In this document: positions 40,773 through 49,340 of the stretch, one piece after another
Layout of the letters: each line of letters starts with the position of its first letter
Position numbering within the stretch: the stretch's first letter is position 1
From: Elusimicrobiota bacterium
Lineage (GTDB): Bacteria; Elusimicrobiota; Elusimicrobia; Elusimicrobiales; UBA9959
Length of the DNA stretch: 50,506 nt
Direction: 5' to 3'
NCBI GenBank assembly: GCA_012517235.1
Contig: JAAYVI010000065.1
Location: 1 to 50,506 of the forward strand
Translations under genes and position numbers: made by a program
Notes under the pieces: model-generated
The model's input: only the letters and a program-made list of their open reading frames with translations
Told to the model about the DNA's origin: nothing
Databases searched by the model: none

Positions 40773-41996
40773 ATGAGGCAAAAGGTCGGACCGTATATCT
40801 TTTTATGGGCGGTTTTACTAACCGCCTCCAAAGCCTTTTGCGAAACCTACGGAACTTCTTCGGTCATGTTTTTAAACGAAGAAGCTTCTCCCGAATGCTT
40901 TGCAAAAGCCGGAGTATGTTCTTTTTCGGTAAATAGCGCGGGAGCGGCTTTTTCCAACCCAGGACTTTTGGGACATATGACCGAAAGCGCTTTCTCTCTT
41001 TCTTACTGGAATGCGCCGGACGGAATAGGAAAATACGGTATGGCAAGTTTTATTTATTCTGCGGGACAATACGGCAGTTTTAATTTGTCTTATCTGGGAT
41101 ATAACAGCGGTTCGGAAACTTTTTACGATTTGTCCGGAAACCAATACAATCTTAATCTTCAGCAGGATTATGCGATAAGCGGCGGCTGGGGAATACCTTT
41201 CGACGAAAGACTATTTTGGGGTTTTAAGGCCAAAAGCGTCACAAGTTCTCTGGCTGAAAAATATAAAGCAAATTCCATGACTTTTGCCACCGGAGCGGTT
41301 TACAAATCTTTGGACGATTTTTTTTCCGCTTCTTTTTTATTGGATAATTTCGGCGGGTCTCTAAATTATAGATACGAAGACGAAAAACTGCCCACCTCGG
41401 CAAAAGTTGAGTCGGGAATAAGATACTTTTCCAAATCTCAAACTTTGGCCTTGGGGATTTCCGCCAAAAAAATACTTAAGGAAAATTTTATCGAGAAAGG
41501 AGTAGGCGCGGAAATAGAGTTTAATAAGATGCCTTTTGTATTGATGGGAGGTTATAAAAATTCTTACGGCGGAAATTTTATAACCGCCGGATTTGCTTTT
41601 AAAATAGCCGGATTGAGAATAGATTATGCGGCGCAGTTTCCAGATACTTTCGGCAACGGAACTCACAGAATAGGGCTTTCTTTCAATTTTTCTTCGCATA
41701 ACGACGGCGACAGAGCCGTAATATACGCCAAAAGAGATCTTAAAAGAAAAGCCGAAGTTTTATCTTTGAAACATATTAAAATGAACGAAAAAAATTTCGT
41801 AAGAGACAGGAAAGAAGATAATTTGAAAGCCGTAAAAGAAGCTCAAAAAGAGGAAAAGAAAAAAAACACAAAGGAAAACGAGGAAAGCAAAGAAGTAAAA
41901 ACTCAGATAAAACCAAAAGAAACACAGCCGGTTAAAAAAGAAAAGAAACAAGAAAAGAAAGAAGTCTATTGGCAGGACTGGCTGCTTTTGCCGTAA
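40773..41996 (+). CDS. PorV/PorQ-like outer-membrane barrel protein
   Basis: 407 residues. A signal peptide (1-23, ending KAFCE) precedes a beta-barrel (about 30-310) beginning with the GTSSVMFL and AGVCSFSVNSAGAAFSNPG region typical of the PorV/UPF0164 family, with many alternating Tyr/Phe/Gly strands. Residues about 320-395 are a Lys/Glu-rich, probably disordered tail, ending WQDWLLLP. In Bacteroidota, PorV collects type IX cargo after translocation; the partner here is the upstream protease with a sorting-type tail, only 6 bp away. No other T9SS genes are in the window. Confidence 0.75.
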   Translation: MRQKVGPYIFLWAVLLTASKAFCETYGTSSVMFLNEEASPECFAKAGVCSFSVNSAGAAFSNPGLLGHMTESAFSLSYWNAPDGIGKYGMASFIYSAGQYGSFNLSYLGYNSGSETFYDLSGNQYNLNLQQDYAISGGWGIPFDERLFWGFKAKSVTSSLAEKYKANSMTFATGAVYKSLDDFFSASFLLDNFGGSLNYRYEDEKLPTSAKVESGIRYFSKSQTLALGISAKKILKENFIEKGVGAEIEFNKMPFVLMGGYKNSYGGNFITAGFAFKIAGLRIDYAAQFPDTFGNGTHRIGLSFNFSSHNDGDRAVIYAKRDLKRKAEVLSLKHIKMNEKNFVRDRKEDNLKAVKEAQKEEKKKNTKENEESKEVKTQIKPKETQPVKKEKKQEKKEVYWQDWLLLP

Positions 41997-42098
41997 TTGT
42001 CATAAAAATTTGCTAAAATATGTTTTTGCCGTTCGGCCCGCCCGAAGCGTTTTCATTTTAATTCAGGCTTCTTTGCGCGTCCATTCGGTAGTAAAATT

Positions 42099-43916
42099 AT
42101 GGAAAGAAAAGATTTGAGAAACATAGCGATAATAGCTCACGTAGACCACGGAAAAACCACTTTGGTCGACGCAATGCTAAAACAAACCGGGTATTTTAAA
42201 GTAAAAGACGAAAATGCCGAATGTGTTTTGGATTCCAACGATTTGGAAAGAGAAAGAGGCATAACGATACTTTCTAAAAATACTTCGGTAAAATATAAGG
42301 ATGTGACCATACATATAGTTGATACTCCCGGACACGCCGATTTTTCAAGCGAAGTCGAAAGGGTTCTTAAAATGGTAGACGGCGTTCTTCTTTTGGTAGA
42401 CGCTTTGGACGGACCGATGCCGCAAACGAGATTTGTCTTGAAAAAAGCTTTGGGACTAAATTTGAAACCCTTGGTGGTAATAAATAAAATCGACAGGCCG
42501 AATGCGGACCCTCATAAAGCTTTGGATAAAGTATTTTCTCTTTTCATAGATTTAAACGCCAGCGACTCGCAGCTGGATTTCCCGGTTATTTACGCTTCCG
42601 GAAAAGAGGGCACGGCTACGGAAAATCTATCGGTTAAAGGCGAAAATTTAAATCCGCTTTTCGAAGCCGTAATAAAACATATACCCGGCCCGAAAGACGA
42701 ATCTTCAAAACCTTTGAGAATGCTTATCACCATGCTCGATTACAGTCCTTATACCGGCAGAATAGGCATAGGCAGAATAGTTTCCGGCGAAGTTTCAAAA
42801 AATCAAAACGTGGTTTTAATGTCGTCTTTGGGAAAAAATTTGAAAAGAAAAGTCTTACAGATAATGAAATTCGACGGTCTTGAAAAAAAAGAAGTTCAAA
42901 AGGCTCTTTGCGGAGACATAGCGGCTTTATACGGTTTGGACGGAATAGACGCAGGAGATACTGTCTCCTGCGAAGACGAGCCCGGCTTTTTGGAAGGACT
43001 AAAAATAGACGAGCCTACGGTCTCAATGGAATTTTACGCCAATGACGGACCTTTTGCCGGAAGGGAAGGGAAGTTTGTAAATATAACTCAGATAAGAGAC
43101 AGACTTTTTAGAGAAGCTCAAGTAAATGTGGGACTTAAAGTGGAAGAAATACCCGGAGAAAGCGGATATAAAGTCTCGGGCAGAGGCGAACTCCATCTTT
43201 CCGTTTTGATAGAAACCATGAGAAGAGAAGGGTTCGAACTTTGCGTTTCAAAGATGAAAATAATAGAAAAAACGGAAAACGGAGAAGTATGCGAGCCGGT
43301 AGAAGAAATAATCCTGGATTTGCCGGCGGAGTTTCAGGGGCCCGTTATGGAAGCCATGGGAAGGCGAAACGCCAAAATGAAAAACATGGAAACGGATTCT
43401 CAAATGCGAGTTAGATTGGAGTATTTGATATCTTCCAGGGCTTTGATAGGTTTTAAAGGCGAATTTCTTACTCTTACCAAAGGCAACGGCTTAATGCACC
43501 AGAGTTTTTACGGCTATTTGCCCAAAGGCGGATTTCAGCCGCCGGCAAGATTAGGAGTATTTATAGCCAAGGAAACGGGGCAGACCGCCGCTTATGCTTT
43601 AAATTATCTTCAGGACCACGGCAAAATGTTCGTAGGTCCGGCCGAAGACGTTTATATGGGGCAGATAGTGGGAGAAAACCTGAGAGATAACGATCTTGTT
43701 GTAAATCCTTGTAAAGAAAAAAAACAAAGCAATATGCGCTCTTCCGGTTCCGACGAATCTATTTTATTGACGCCTCCCAGAAGAATGTCTTTGGAACAGG
43801 CATTGGAATATATATCCGAAGACGAATATGTCGAAGTTACGCCTAAAAGCGTGAGAATGAGGAAAAAAGTTTTGGACCATTCCTTAAGAAAACGCGGAGA
43901 CAAACAATTTATTTGA
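42099..43916 (+). CDS. typA: GTPase TypA/BipA
   Basis: Ribosome-associated translational GTPase important under stress and in 50S assembly. 605 residues, standard length. G1 is AHVDHGKTT (13-21), the switch region is RERGITILSKN, G3 is DTPGH, G4 is NKID. The EF-G-like domains and the BipA-specific C-terminal region (VNPCKEKKQSNMRSSGSDE) are present. It is preceded by a 102-bp gap with a TAAAAT -10-like box at 42014-42019, which would leave a leader of about 73 nt holding a small TTCGG/CCGAA hairpin. Confidence 0.96.
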   Translation: MERKDLRNIAIIAHVDHGKTTLVDAMLKQTGYFKVKDENAECVLDSNDLERERGITILSKNTSVKYKDVTIHIVDTPGHADFSSEVERVLKMVDGVLLLVDALDGPMPQTRFVLKKALGLNLKPLVVINKIDRPNADPHKALDKVFSLFIDLNASDSQLDFPVIYASGKEGTATENLSVKGENLNPLFEAVIKHIPGPKDESSKPLRMLITMLDYSPYTGRIGIGRIVSGEVSKNQNVVLMSSLGKNLKRKVLQIMKFDGLEKKEVQKALCGDIAALYGLDGIDAGDTVSCEDEPGFLEGLKIDEPTVSMEFYANDGPFAGREGKFVNITQIRDRLFREAQVNVGLKVEEIPGESGYKVSGRGELHLSVLIETMRREGFELCVSKMKIIEKTENGEVCEPVEEIILDLPAEFQGPVMEAMGRRNAKMKNMETDSQMRVRLEYLISSRALIGFKGEFLTLTKGNGLMHQSFYGYLPKGGFQPPARLGVFIAKETGQTAAYALNYLQDHGKMFVGPAEDVYMGQIVGENLRDNDLVVNPCKEKKQSNMRSSGSDESILLTPPRRMSLEQALEYISEDEYVEVTPKSVRMRKKVLDHSLRKRGDKQFI

Positions 43917-43943
43917 AAAATATTGTCGTATTTGCAGGTTTAT

Positions 43944-43972
43944 TTGGATTTTTTTTGCTATTTTGCTATTCT
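43944..43972 (+). promoter_or_regulatory. Promoter of the HD-GYP operon
   Basis: TTGGAT (43944-43949), 17-bp spacer, TATTCT (43967-43972), then 6 nt to the ATG at 43979. Again no Shine-Dalgarno sequence. Confidence 0.45.
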
Positions 43973-43978
43973 TAAACT

Positions 43979-45208
43979 ATGGTATACGCTTTAAGCGCCA
44001 TAATAGCCGTTCTTCTCGGTGTTTGCGGATATTTATTGTCCAGACTGTACAAAATACGCCTTTCGGACGGTCCTTCTTCCAAAGGAAAAGATTACGAATT
44101 AAAAAAAACTTGGAGCAAATTCGACGAATTGCTGGCAAGTCTTATGGTTATTCATAACTTGGGAGCCATAGGCAGCGGTAAAACAAAACAAAACGAATTT
44201 TTCCAAATAGCTCTGGATAATGCCTGCGATTTGGTCGGAGCGATTCGCGGCTCGGTAATGGTATACGACGAAACAAACAAAGAACTGAAAATAGTAGCTT
44301 CGAGAGGTATTTCCAGAGAGATAATAGAAAATACTCACATAAAAAAAGGAGAAGGCATAGCCGGCCGCGCTTTTGAAAAAGGAGAAATAATTTTTGTAAC
44401 CGATCCGTCTCAAAATCCTCAATATAAAGGTTTTATGGGCTATCACGAACAGACCGAGCCTTTTATATCGCTTCCTCTTAAAGTTCAAGAAAAAGTTTAC
44501 GGCGTTCTGAATATTCACATGCCGAAAGGCAATAATAGCTTTACGGACTACGATTTGAAATTTTTAAATATTTTGGGCGGAGAAACCGCGGTAACTTTGG
44601 AAAATATAAAACTTTACGAAAGCGTAGAGAACTTCTACCTGGAAATGGTTCAAACTTTGGCCCGCATAATAGACGCCAAAGATTCCTATACCGGCGATCA
44701 TGCCGCCAGAGCCAGAAGCAGGGCCGTGAAATTGGCAAAAGAACTTAATATGCCTCAGCAAATGGTCAAATATGTGGAGTATGCTGCTTTGCTGCACGAC
44801 ATAGGTAAAATAGGCATAGACGCGAGAATACTTCTTAAGCCCGGAAAACTTACCGACGAGGAATACGGAGAAATAAAAAAACATCCGATGATAGGTTATC
44901 AAATTTTAGCTCCGATAGAATTTTTGGCTCCCGTCGCTCAAATGGTTTTATATCATCAGGAGTGGTATAACGGAGCGGGATATCCCGACGGACTAAAAGG
45001 AGAAGAAATACCGGTAGGTTCGAGAATAGTTGCCATAATAGACGCATGGGACGCAATGACAAGTGACAGGCCTTACAGAAAAGCCATGTCTCGCGAAAGA
45101 GCCAGAGAAGAATTGGTTAAAGGCGCCGGAAAACAATTCGACCCTAAAGTGGTGGAAGTGTTTCTTTCCCTTGAAGAAAAAGAATTTTCCGATTCGGCCA
45201 AAAATTAA
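43979..45208 (+). CDS. GAF-HD-GYP cyclic-di-GMP phosphodiesterase
   Basis: 409 residues. A single N-terminal membrane anchor (about 4-22) and short linker lead to a GAF domain (about 65-210), then an HD-GYP domain (about 215-400). Metal ligands are in HDIGK (His273-Asp274), KHPMIGY and YHQEWYNGAGYPDG (GYP at 334-336), followed by the D-x-x-D-A-M-T-SDRPYR block. All signature residues are intact, so it should hydrolyse c-di-GMP, under GAF-sensed control. It ends 1 bp before the RsmI-phosphatase gene. Confidence 0.93.
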   Translation: MVYALSAIIAVLLGVCGYLLSRLYKIRLSDGPSSKGKDYELKKTWSKFDELLASLMVIHNLGAIGSGKTKQNEFFQIALDNACDLVGAIRGSVMVYDETNKELKIVASRGISREIIENTHIKKGEGIAGRAFEKGEIIFVTDPSQNPQYKGFMGYHEQTEPFISLPLKVQEKVYGVLNIHMPKGNNSFTDYDLKFLNILGGETAVTLENIKLYESVENFYLEMVQTLARIIDAKDSYTGDHAARARSRAVKLAKELNMPQQMVKYVEYAALLHDIGKIGIDARILLKPGKLTDEEYGEIKKHPMIGYQILAPIEFLAPVAQMVLYHQEWYNGAGYPDGLKGEEIPVGSRIVAIIDAWDAMTSDRPYRKAMSRERAREELVKGAGKQFDPKVVEVFLSLEEKEFSDSAKN

Positions 45209-45209
45209 T

Positions 45210-46337
45210 ATGCTTATCCTCGCCGGCACTCCGATAGGCAATCTTAAAGACATAACCCAAAGAGCAATAGACGCTTTCTCTTCTTGCGACGCGGTTTTTT
45301 GCGAAGATACCAGAAGAACTCTTGCCTTGCTTTCAAGCTTGGGAATTTCCAAAAAAGTTTTTAGATACAACGATCATATCCCTTCTTCTTTGGTTCAAGC
45401 TATGAATATGCTTAGACAGGGCCTTAAAATTTGCCTTGTAACGGATGCCGGTATGCCATGCATATCGGATCCGGGCTGGAAACTTGTCAGAGAAGCTTTA
45501 AAAGAAAATATAGAAATAGACGTACTGCCCGGGCCTTCTTCGGCTCTTTGCGTATTGGCCGGAAGCGGTTTCCCTTGCGATAATTTTACTTTTTTGGGTT
45601 TTTTGCCCAGAAGCGAAGGTAAAATTTTTAAGAAATTAAGAACGGCTTTGTCTTCCGGGTATCCGGTAGTTTTTTACGAATCGCCTCAAAGAATAAAAAA
45701 ATTTTTTATTTCGGCTTCGAAAGAATTGCCGTCCGTTAATTTTGTTTTGGCAAGAGAGTTGACGAAAACTTATCAGCAATGGATTAGAGGAAATCCGAAA
45801 GAAATAATAGATCTGATAGGAGAAAAAGAAATATTAGGCGAAATTACGGTTGCGGCATGGGAAGATAAAAAAACGGAAAAAGAAGAAAAGAAAAAAATTA
45901 TTTTCGTATGCGCCGGCAACACCTGCAGAAGCGTTATGGCGGAAAGATACGCCAAAAAGATTTTTCCAGAAGGAATAGAAGTTTCTTCCGCCGGCATATG
46001 GGTTTCTTCCGATACGAAAGTCCCAAAAGAGGTTTTTGAAGCGCTTCAAACCGAGGGCATAGACCGTTTTGAGCATATCCCCCGCCAGCTTAACAAAAAA
46101 GATATGGAAGAAAGCGAATTGGTCTTATGTATGACTGAAAAACAAAAAGAAATCTTAGATTCCTTTTTCCCGGAATATTCGGAAAAAATATTTCAAATTT
46201 CTTTCTTTGCCGGTTTGGGGCGTGCGGATATTCAAGACCCTTGGGGACAGAACCGGGATTTCTATCTTATGACTTTCAAAACCGTAAAAAACTGCGTTAA
46301 AGGCGCTTTGGAAAAAATAATAATAAAAAATATATAA
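45210..46337 (+). CDS. rsmI: RsmI fused to a low-molecular-weight protein tyrosine phosphatase
   Basis: 375 residues from the ATG at 45210; the open frame reaches back to 45063 but only inside the previous gene. Residues 1-215 are RsmI, the SAM-dependent 2'-O-methyltransferase of 16S rRNA C1402: LAGTPIGNLKD (4-14), CEDTRRT, VTDAGMPCISDPG and LPGPSSAL. The C-terminal extension typical of RsmI is missing. After a charged linker (218-228, KKTEKEEKKK), residues 229-375 are an LMW-PTP with the CX5R loop Cys234-Arg240 (VCAGNTCRS) and general-acid Asp343 in DPWGQ. Arginine- or tyrosine-phosphatase specificity cannot be decided from the sequence. Both active sites look intact. Confidence 0.88.
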   Translation: MLILAGTPIGNLKDITQRAIDAFSSCDAVFCEDTRRTLALLSSLGISKKVFRYNDHIPSSLVQAMNMLRQGLKICLVTDAGMPCISDPGWKLVREALKENIEIDVLPGPSSALCVLAGSGFPCDNFTFLGFLPRSEGKIFKKLRTALSSGYPVVFYESPQRIKKFFISASKELPSVNFVLARELTKTYQQWIRGNPKEIIDLIGEKEILGEITVAAWEDKKTEKEEKKKIIFVCAGNTCRSVMAERYAKKIFPEGIEVSSAGIWVSSDTKVPKEVFEALQTEGIDRFEHIPRQLNKKDMEESELVLCMTEKQKEILDSFFPEYSEKIFQISFFAGLGRADIQDPWGQNRDFYLMTFKTVKNCVKGALEKIIIKNI

Positions 46338-46338
46338 T
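46333..46338 (+). promoter_or_regulatory. -10 box before glyA
   Basis: TATAAT overlapping the stop codon of the RsmI fusion. Transcription would start near 46345, giving a leader of about 40 nt that ends with a TGAGGAG ribosome site before the ATG at 46386. Confidence 0.4.
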
Positions 46339-46385
46339 ATCATAACGAGCCGTTTTTGCGTTTTTCTATTTTTTGAGGAGAAAAT

Positions 46386-47636
46386 ATGTACGAAGAATTA
46401 AAAAAAGCGGATAAGGAAATTTACGAGTCTGTCAGAGGAGAAGTTTTAAGACAACAAAACAAATTGGAGCTGATAGCTTCCGAAAATTATACATCCAAAG
46501 CCGTTCTGGACGCTTTGGGCTCGGTTTTAACCAATAAATACGCCGAAGGATATCCCGGTAAAAGATATTACGGAGGCTGCGAATATGTGGATGCGGCGGA
46601 AAAAATAGCGATAGAAAGAGCAAAAAAGCTTTTCAATGCGGAACATGCCAATGTTCAGCCCCATAGCGGCACTACGGCAAATATAACCGCTTATTTATCT
46701 TTGATAAATCCCGGAGATACCGTTTTGGGACTAAATCTTTCTCACGGAGGGCATCTTTCCCACGGCCATCCTTTAAATTTTTCCGGAAGATATTTCAAAA
46801 TAGTCACCATAAACGTAAATAAAGATACCGAACTTATAGATTATGACGAAATGGAAAAAATAGTGGAAAAGGAAAGGCCCCGCCTTATTATGGCCGGAGC
46901 TTCCAATTATTCGAGAGTTTGGGATTGGGCCAGAATAAAAAAGATGGCCGATCAATGGAAAGCTTTTTTGGTTACGGATATAGCTCATTATGCCGGACTC
47001 ATAGCGGCCGGCGTATATCCGTCTCCCGCGCCCTACGCCGACATAATGACCACCACTACGCATAAAACTTTAAGAGGTCCCAGGGGAGGATTAATACTTT
47101 CCAAGTCCGCTTATGCCAAAGCGGTAGATAGAACTAATTTTCCGGGCAATCAAGGCGGACCTTTGATGCATGCGGTAGCCGCAAAGGCCGTTTGTTTCGG
47201 CGAAGCTCTTAAACCCGAATTTGTGGAATATCAGAAACAGGTTTTAATGAACGCAAAGAAACTTGCGTCCTGTATGTCCGATATGGGATATAGAATAGTG
47301 TCCGGCGGAACCGATTGTCATTTGCTTTCTTTGGATTTGAGAAGCAAAAATATAACCGGCAAAGAAGCCGAAAAAGCTTTGGATAAAGCGGGAATAACCG
47401 TAAATAAAAACACAATACCTTACGATCCTCAACCGCCTTTGATAACCAGCGGGGTGAGAATAGGAACCCCCGCCGTAACTACGAGAGGAATGAAAGAAAA
47501 AGAAATGGAAATTGTCGCCGGTTTTATAGACGAAGCCGTTAAGAATAAAGACAACGATTCCAATTTAAAAGCCATATCGGAAAAGGTTGAGAAATTTTGC
47601 GGGAAATTTCCGATATATCCCGGATTTGAAAATTAG
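46386..47636 (+). CDS. glyA: Serine hydroxymethyltransferase
   Basis: Interconverts serine and glycine, charging tetrahydrofolate with a one-carbon unit. 416 residues, normal length. ELIASENYTSKAV (28-40), YPGKRYYGGCEYVD, QPHSGTTAN and the PLP lysine Lys227 in TTTTHKTLRGPRGG are all present. It begins a run with the MTA phosphorylase gene 8 bp on, then cytidine deaminase. The one-carbon supply fits with the purine genes elsewhere in the window. Confidence 0.96.
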   Translation: MYEELKKADKEIYESVRGEVLRQQNKLELIASENYTSKAVLDALGSVLTNKYAEGYPGKRYYGGCEYVDAAEKIAIERAKKLFNAEHANVQPHSGTTANITAYLSLINPGDTVLGLNLSHGGHLSHGHPLNFSGRYFKIVTINVNKDTELIDYDEMEKIVEKERPRLIMAGASNYSRVWDWARIKKMADQWKAFLVTDIAHYAGLIAAGVYPSPAPYADIMTTTTHKTLRGPRGGLILSKSAYAKAVDRTNFPGNQGGPLMHAVAAKAVCFGEALKPEFVEYQKQVLMNAKKLASCMSDMGYRIVSGGTDCHLLSLDLRSKNITGKEAEKALDKAGITVNKNTIPYDPQPPLITSGVRIGTPAVTTRGMKEKEMEIVAGFIDEAVKNKDNDSNLKAISEKVEKFCGKFPIYPGFEN

Positions 47637-47644
47637 GAGGATAG

Positions 47645-48499
47645 ATGAAAATAACTGCTAAAATAGGAGTAATCGGCGGAAGCGGACTTTATAAAATAGA
47701 AGAACTGAAAAATAAAAAAGAATTGACGGTTAAAACGCCTTTCGGAAAAACTTCGGACAAGTTAATATTCGGCGAAATATCGGGATGTCCTGTTTTATTT
47801 GTTCCCAGACACGGGAGAATTCATAATATACTTCCTTCGGAAATTCCTCATCAAGCGAATATTTGGGCCTTGAAATCTTTGGGCGTGGAAACCGTGATAT
47901 CGGTAAGCGCCGTAGGTTCTCTACAGCAAAAATTAGCTCCTTCTCATTTTGTTTTTCCGGATCAGTTCGTGGACGAAACCAAACTTAGAAAAGCCACATT
48001 TTTCGGAGAAGGAGCCGTCGCTCATGTGCCTATGGCTCACCCTTTTTGCATGGCTTATTCAAAGTTTATGTTTTCACAAGCGAAAAAATTGGGCATAGTT
48101 TCTCACTACGGCGGAACCTACATATGTATGGAAGGTCCCGGTTTTTCCACAAAAGCCGAAAGCGATTATCATAGAAAAATGGGATATTCCATAATAGGAA
48201 TGACCGTGGCTACCGAAGCAAAAGTCGCCAGAGAAGCCGGCCTGCATTATACCCCCGTATCTTTGGTTACCGACTATGACTGCTGGAAAGAAGGCGAAGA
48301 AGTCGATCAGGCAAAGGTATTGGAAACTCTTCACAAAAATATAGAAAACATAAGACGGCTGCTTGTAAAAGTCATACCTCAAATGGGAAAAATAAATTGT
48401 TCATGCGGATATAAAGATATTATGAAGACTTCTCTTCTGACCGGCAAAGATCATATCCCCGCCGCCTTGAAAAAAAAGCTTAATTTAATAATAGGTTAA
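47645..48499 (+). CDS. mtnP: S-methyl-5'-thioadenosine phosphorylase
   Basis: Splits methylthioadenosine with phosphate to adenine and methylthioribose-1-phosphate. 284 residues. GVIGGSGLYKIE (8-19), RHGRIHNILPSEIPHQANIWALK, EGPGFSTKAESD and GMTVATEAKVAREAGL match the MTAP branch of the PNP family; the TVATEA block and length favour MTA over inosine or guanosine. It is preceded by a GGAGG site. No other methionine-salvage genes are adjacent. Confidence 0.92.
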   Translation: MKITAKIGVIGGSGLYKIEELKNKKELTVKTPFGKTSDKLIFGEISGCPVLFVPRHGRIHNILPSEIPHQANIWALKSLGVETVISVSAVGSLQQKLAPSHFVFPDQFVDETKLRKATFFGEGAVAHVPMAHPFCMAYSKFMFSQAKKLGIVSHYGGTYICMEGPGFSTKAESDYHRKMGYSIIGMTVATEAKVAREAGLHYTPVSLVTDYDCWKEGEEVDQAKVLETLHKNIENIRRLLVKVIPQMGKINCSCGYKDIMKTSLLTGKDHIPAALKKKLNLIIG

Positions 48500-48501
48500 A
48501 A

Positions 48502-48951
48502 ATGGCAAAGAAAGACAAAATAGACAGAAAAAACTGGAATAAAAAAATAAGAGAAAAATTAATAGAACAGGCGAAAAAAGCTCAAAAACATTCTTATTCG
48601 CCTTATTCCAGATATCCGGTCGGAGCGGCCGTATTGGGAGAATCCGGAAGGATATATACCGGATGCAATGTGGAAAACGCTTCTTTCGGTTTGTCCATGT
48701 GCGCGGAAAGAACCGCGATTTTTAAAGCCGTAAGCGCGGGAGAAAAGAAAATAAGAGATATTTGCGTAGTGGCAAAATCGGCCACGCCTTGCGGAGCATG
48801 CAGGCAGGTAATTTTGGAATTTGCCGCCAAAGACGCAAATGTTATTTGCGTCGATTGGCAGCCTCTGGAAAAGAAAAAGGAAAAGGTTACTTTGATAAAA
48901 GTTTCAAAGCTTTTACTTAAACCTTTCGATCCTTCTCAGGCAGGACTTTAA
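48502..48951 (+). CDS. cdd: Cytidine deaminase
   Basis: Pyrimidine salvage enzyme (cytidine to uridine). 149 residues with an N-terminal basic extension of about 28 residues, longer than the small tetrameric type. Zinc site: Cys67-Ala-Glu69 and Pro96-Cys97-x-x-Cys100. SPYSRYPVGAAVL and TGCNVENASFGLSMCAERTAI are typical. It starts 2 bp after mtnP and looks cotranscribed. Confidence 0.94.
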   Translation: MAKKDKIDRKNWNKKIREKLIEQAKKAQKHSYSPYSRYPVGAAVLGESGRIYTGCNVENASFGLSMCAERTAIFKAVSAGEKKIRDICVVAKSATPCGACRQVILEFAAKDANVICVDWQPLEKKKEKVTLIKVSKLLLKPFDPSQAGL

Positions 48952-48961
48952 CGGAGATTTT

Positions 48962-49339
48962 ATGAAAACCGAAAATATGGTTGAAATAGCTAAATGGGCT
49001 AAAACTACCGATTTGGAAGAAATAGTTTATAAAAAAGATAAATACGGTTTTTCTTTTTGCGAGGTTTATCGCGAAGAAAGAGGTTTTAAACCTTACTCTA
49101 ATTTAATAAATGTCAATTCTCCGCATATAGGAATATTTAGAAAGTCTCCTTTGGGAAAAACTCTCGATGTAAAAGAGGGAGACGAAGTTAAAAAAGGAGA
49201 CATTTTGGGATATGTGGAAGTTCTTAAAGAATATAAAGAGATATTGTCGCCGGAAAACGGCATAGTTAGAACTATTTGCTTGCAAGAAGGCTCTTTGGCC
49301 GATTATTCTACGCCTCTTTTTTTCATAGAAAAAATTTAA
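48962..49339 (+). CDS. Biotinyl/lipoyl-domain protein (AccB-like) with atypical attachment motif
   Basis: 125 residues. Residues about 48-125 form a biotin carboxyl carrier-type hammerhead: INVNSPHIGIFRKSP, then GDEVKKGDILGYVEVLKEYKEILSPENGIV. The position of the usual A-M-K-M is V-L-K-E here (Lys89), keeping the lysine but not the flanking methionines. A short N-terminal helix region resembles AccB. No biotin carboxylase (accC) follows; the next gene is a zinc-ribbon protein. Whether Lys89 is biotinylated cannot be decided by eye. Confidence 0.75.
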   Translation: MKTENMVEIAKWAKTTDLEEIVYKKDKYGFSFCEVYREERGFKPYSNLINVNSPHIGIFRKSPLGKTLDVKEGDEVKKGDILGYVEVLKEYKEILSPENGIVRTICLQEGSLADYSTPLFFIEKI

Positions 49340-49340
49340 A

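Noticed and set aside
45063-45209. Longer start for the RsmI fusion
   Set aside because: The extra 49 codons lie wholly within the HD-GYP gene in another frame; RsmI homologues begin at the MLILAGTPIGN-like segment.
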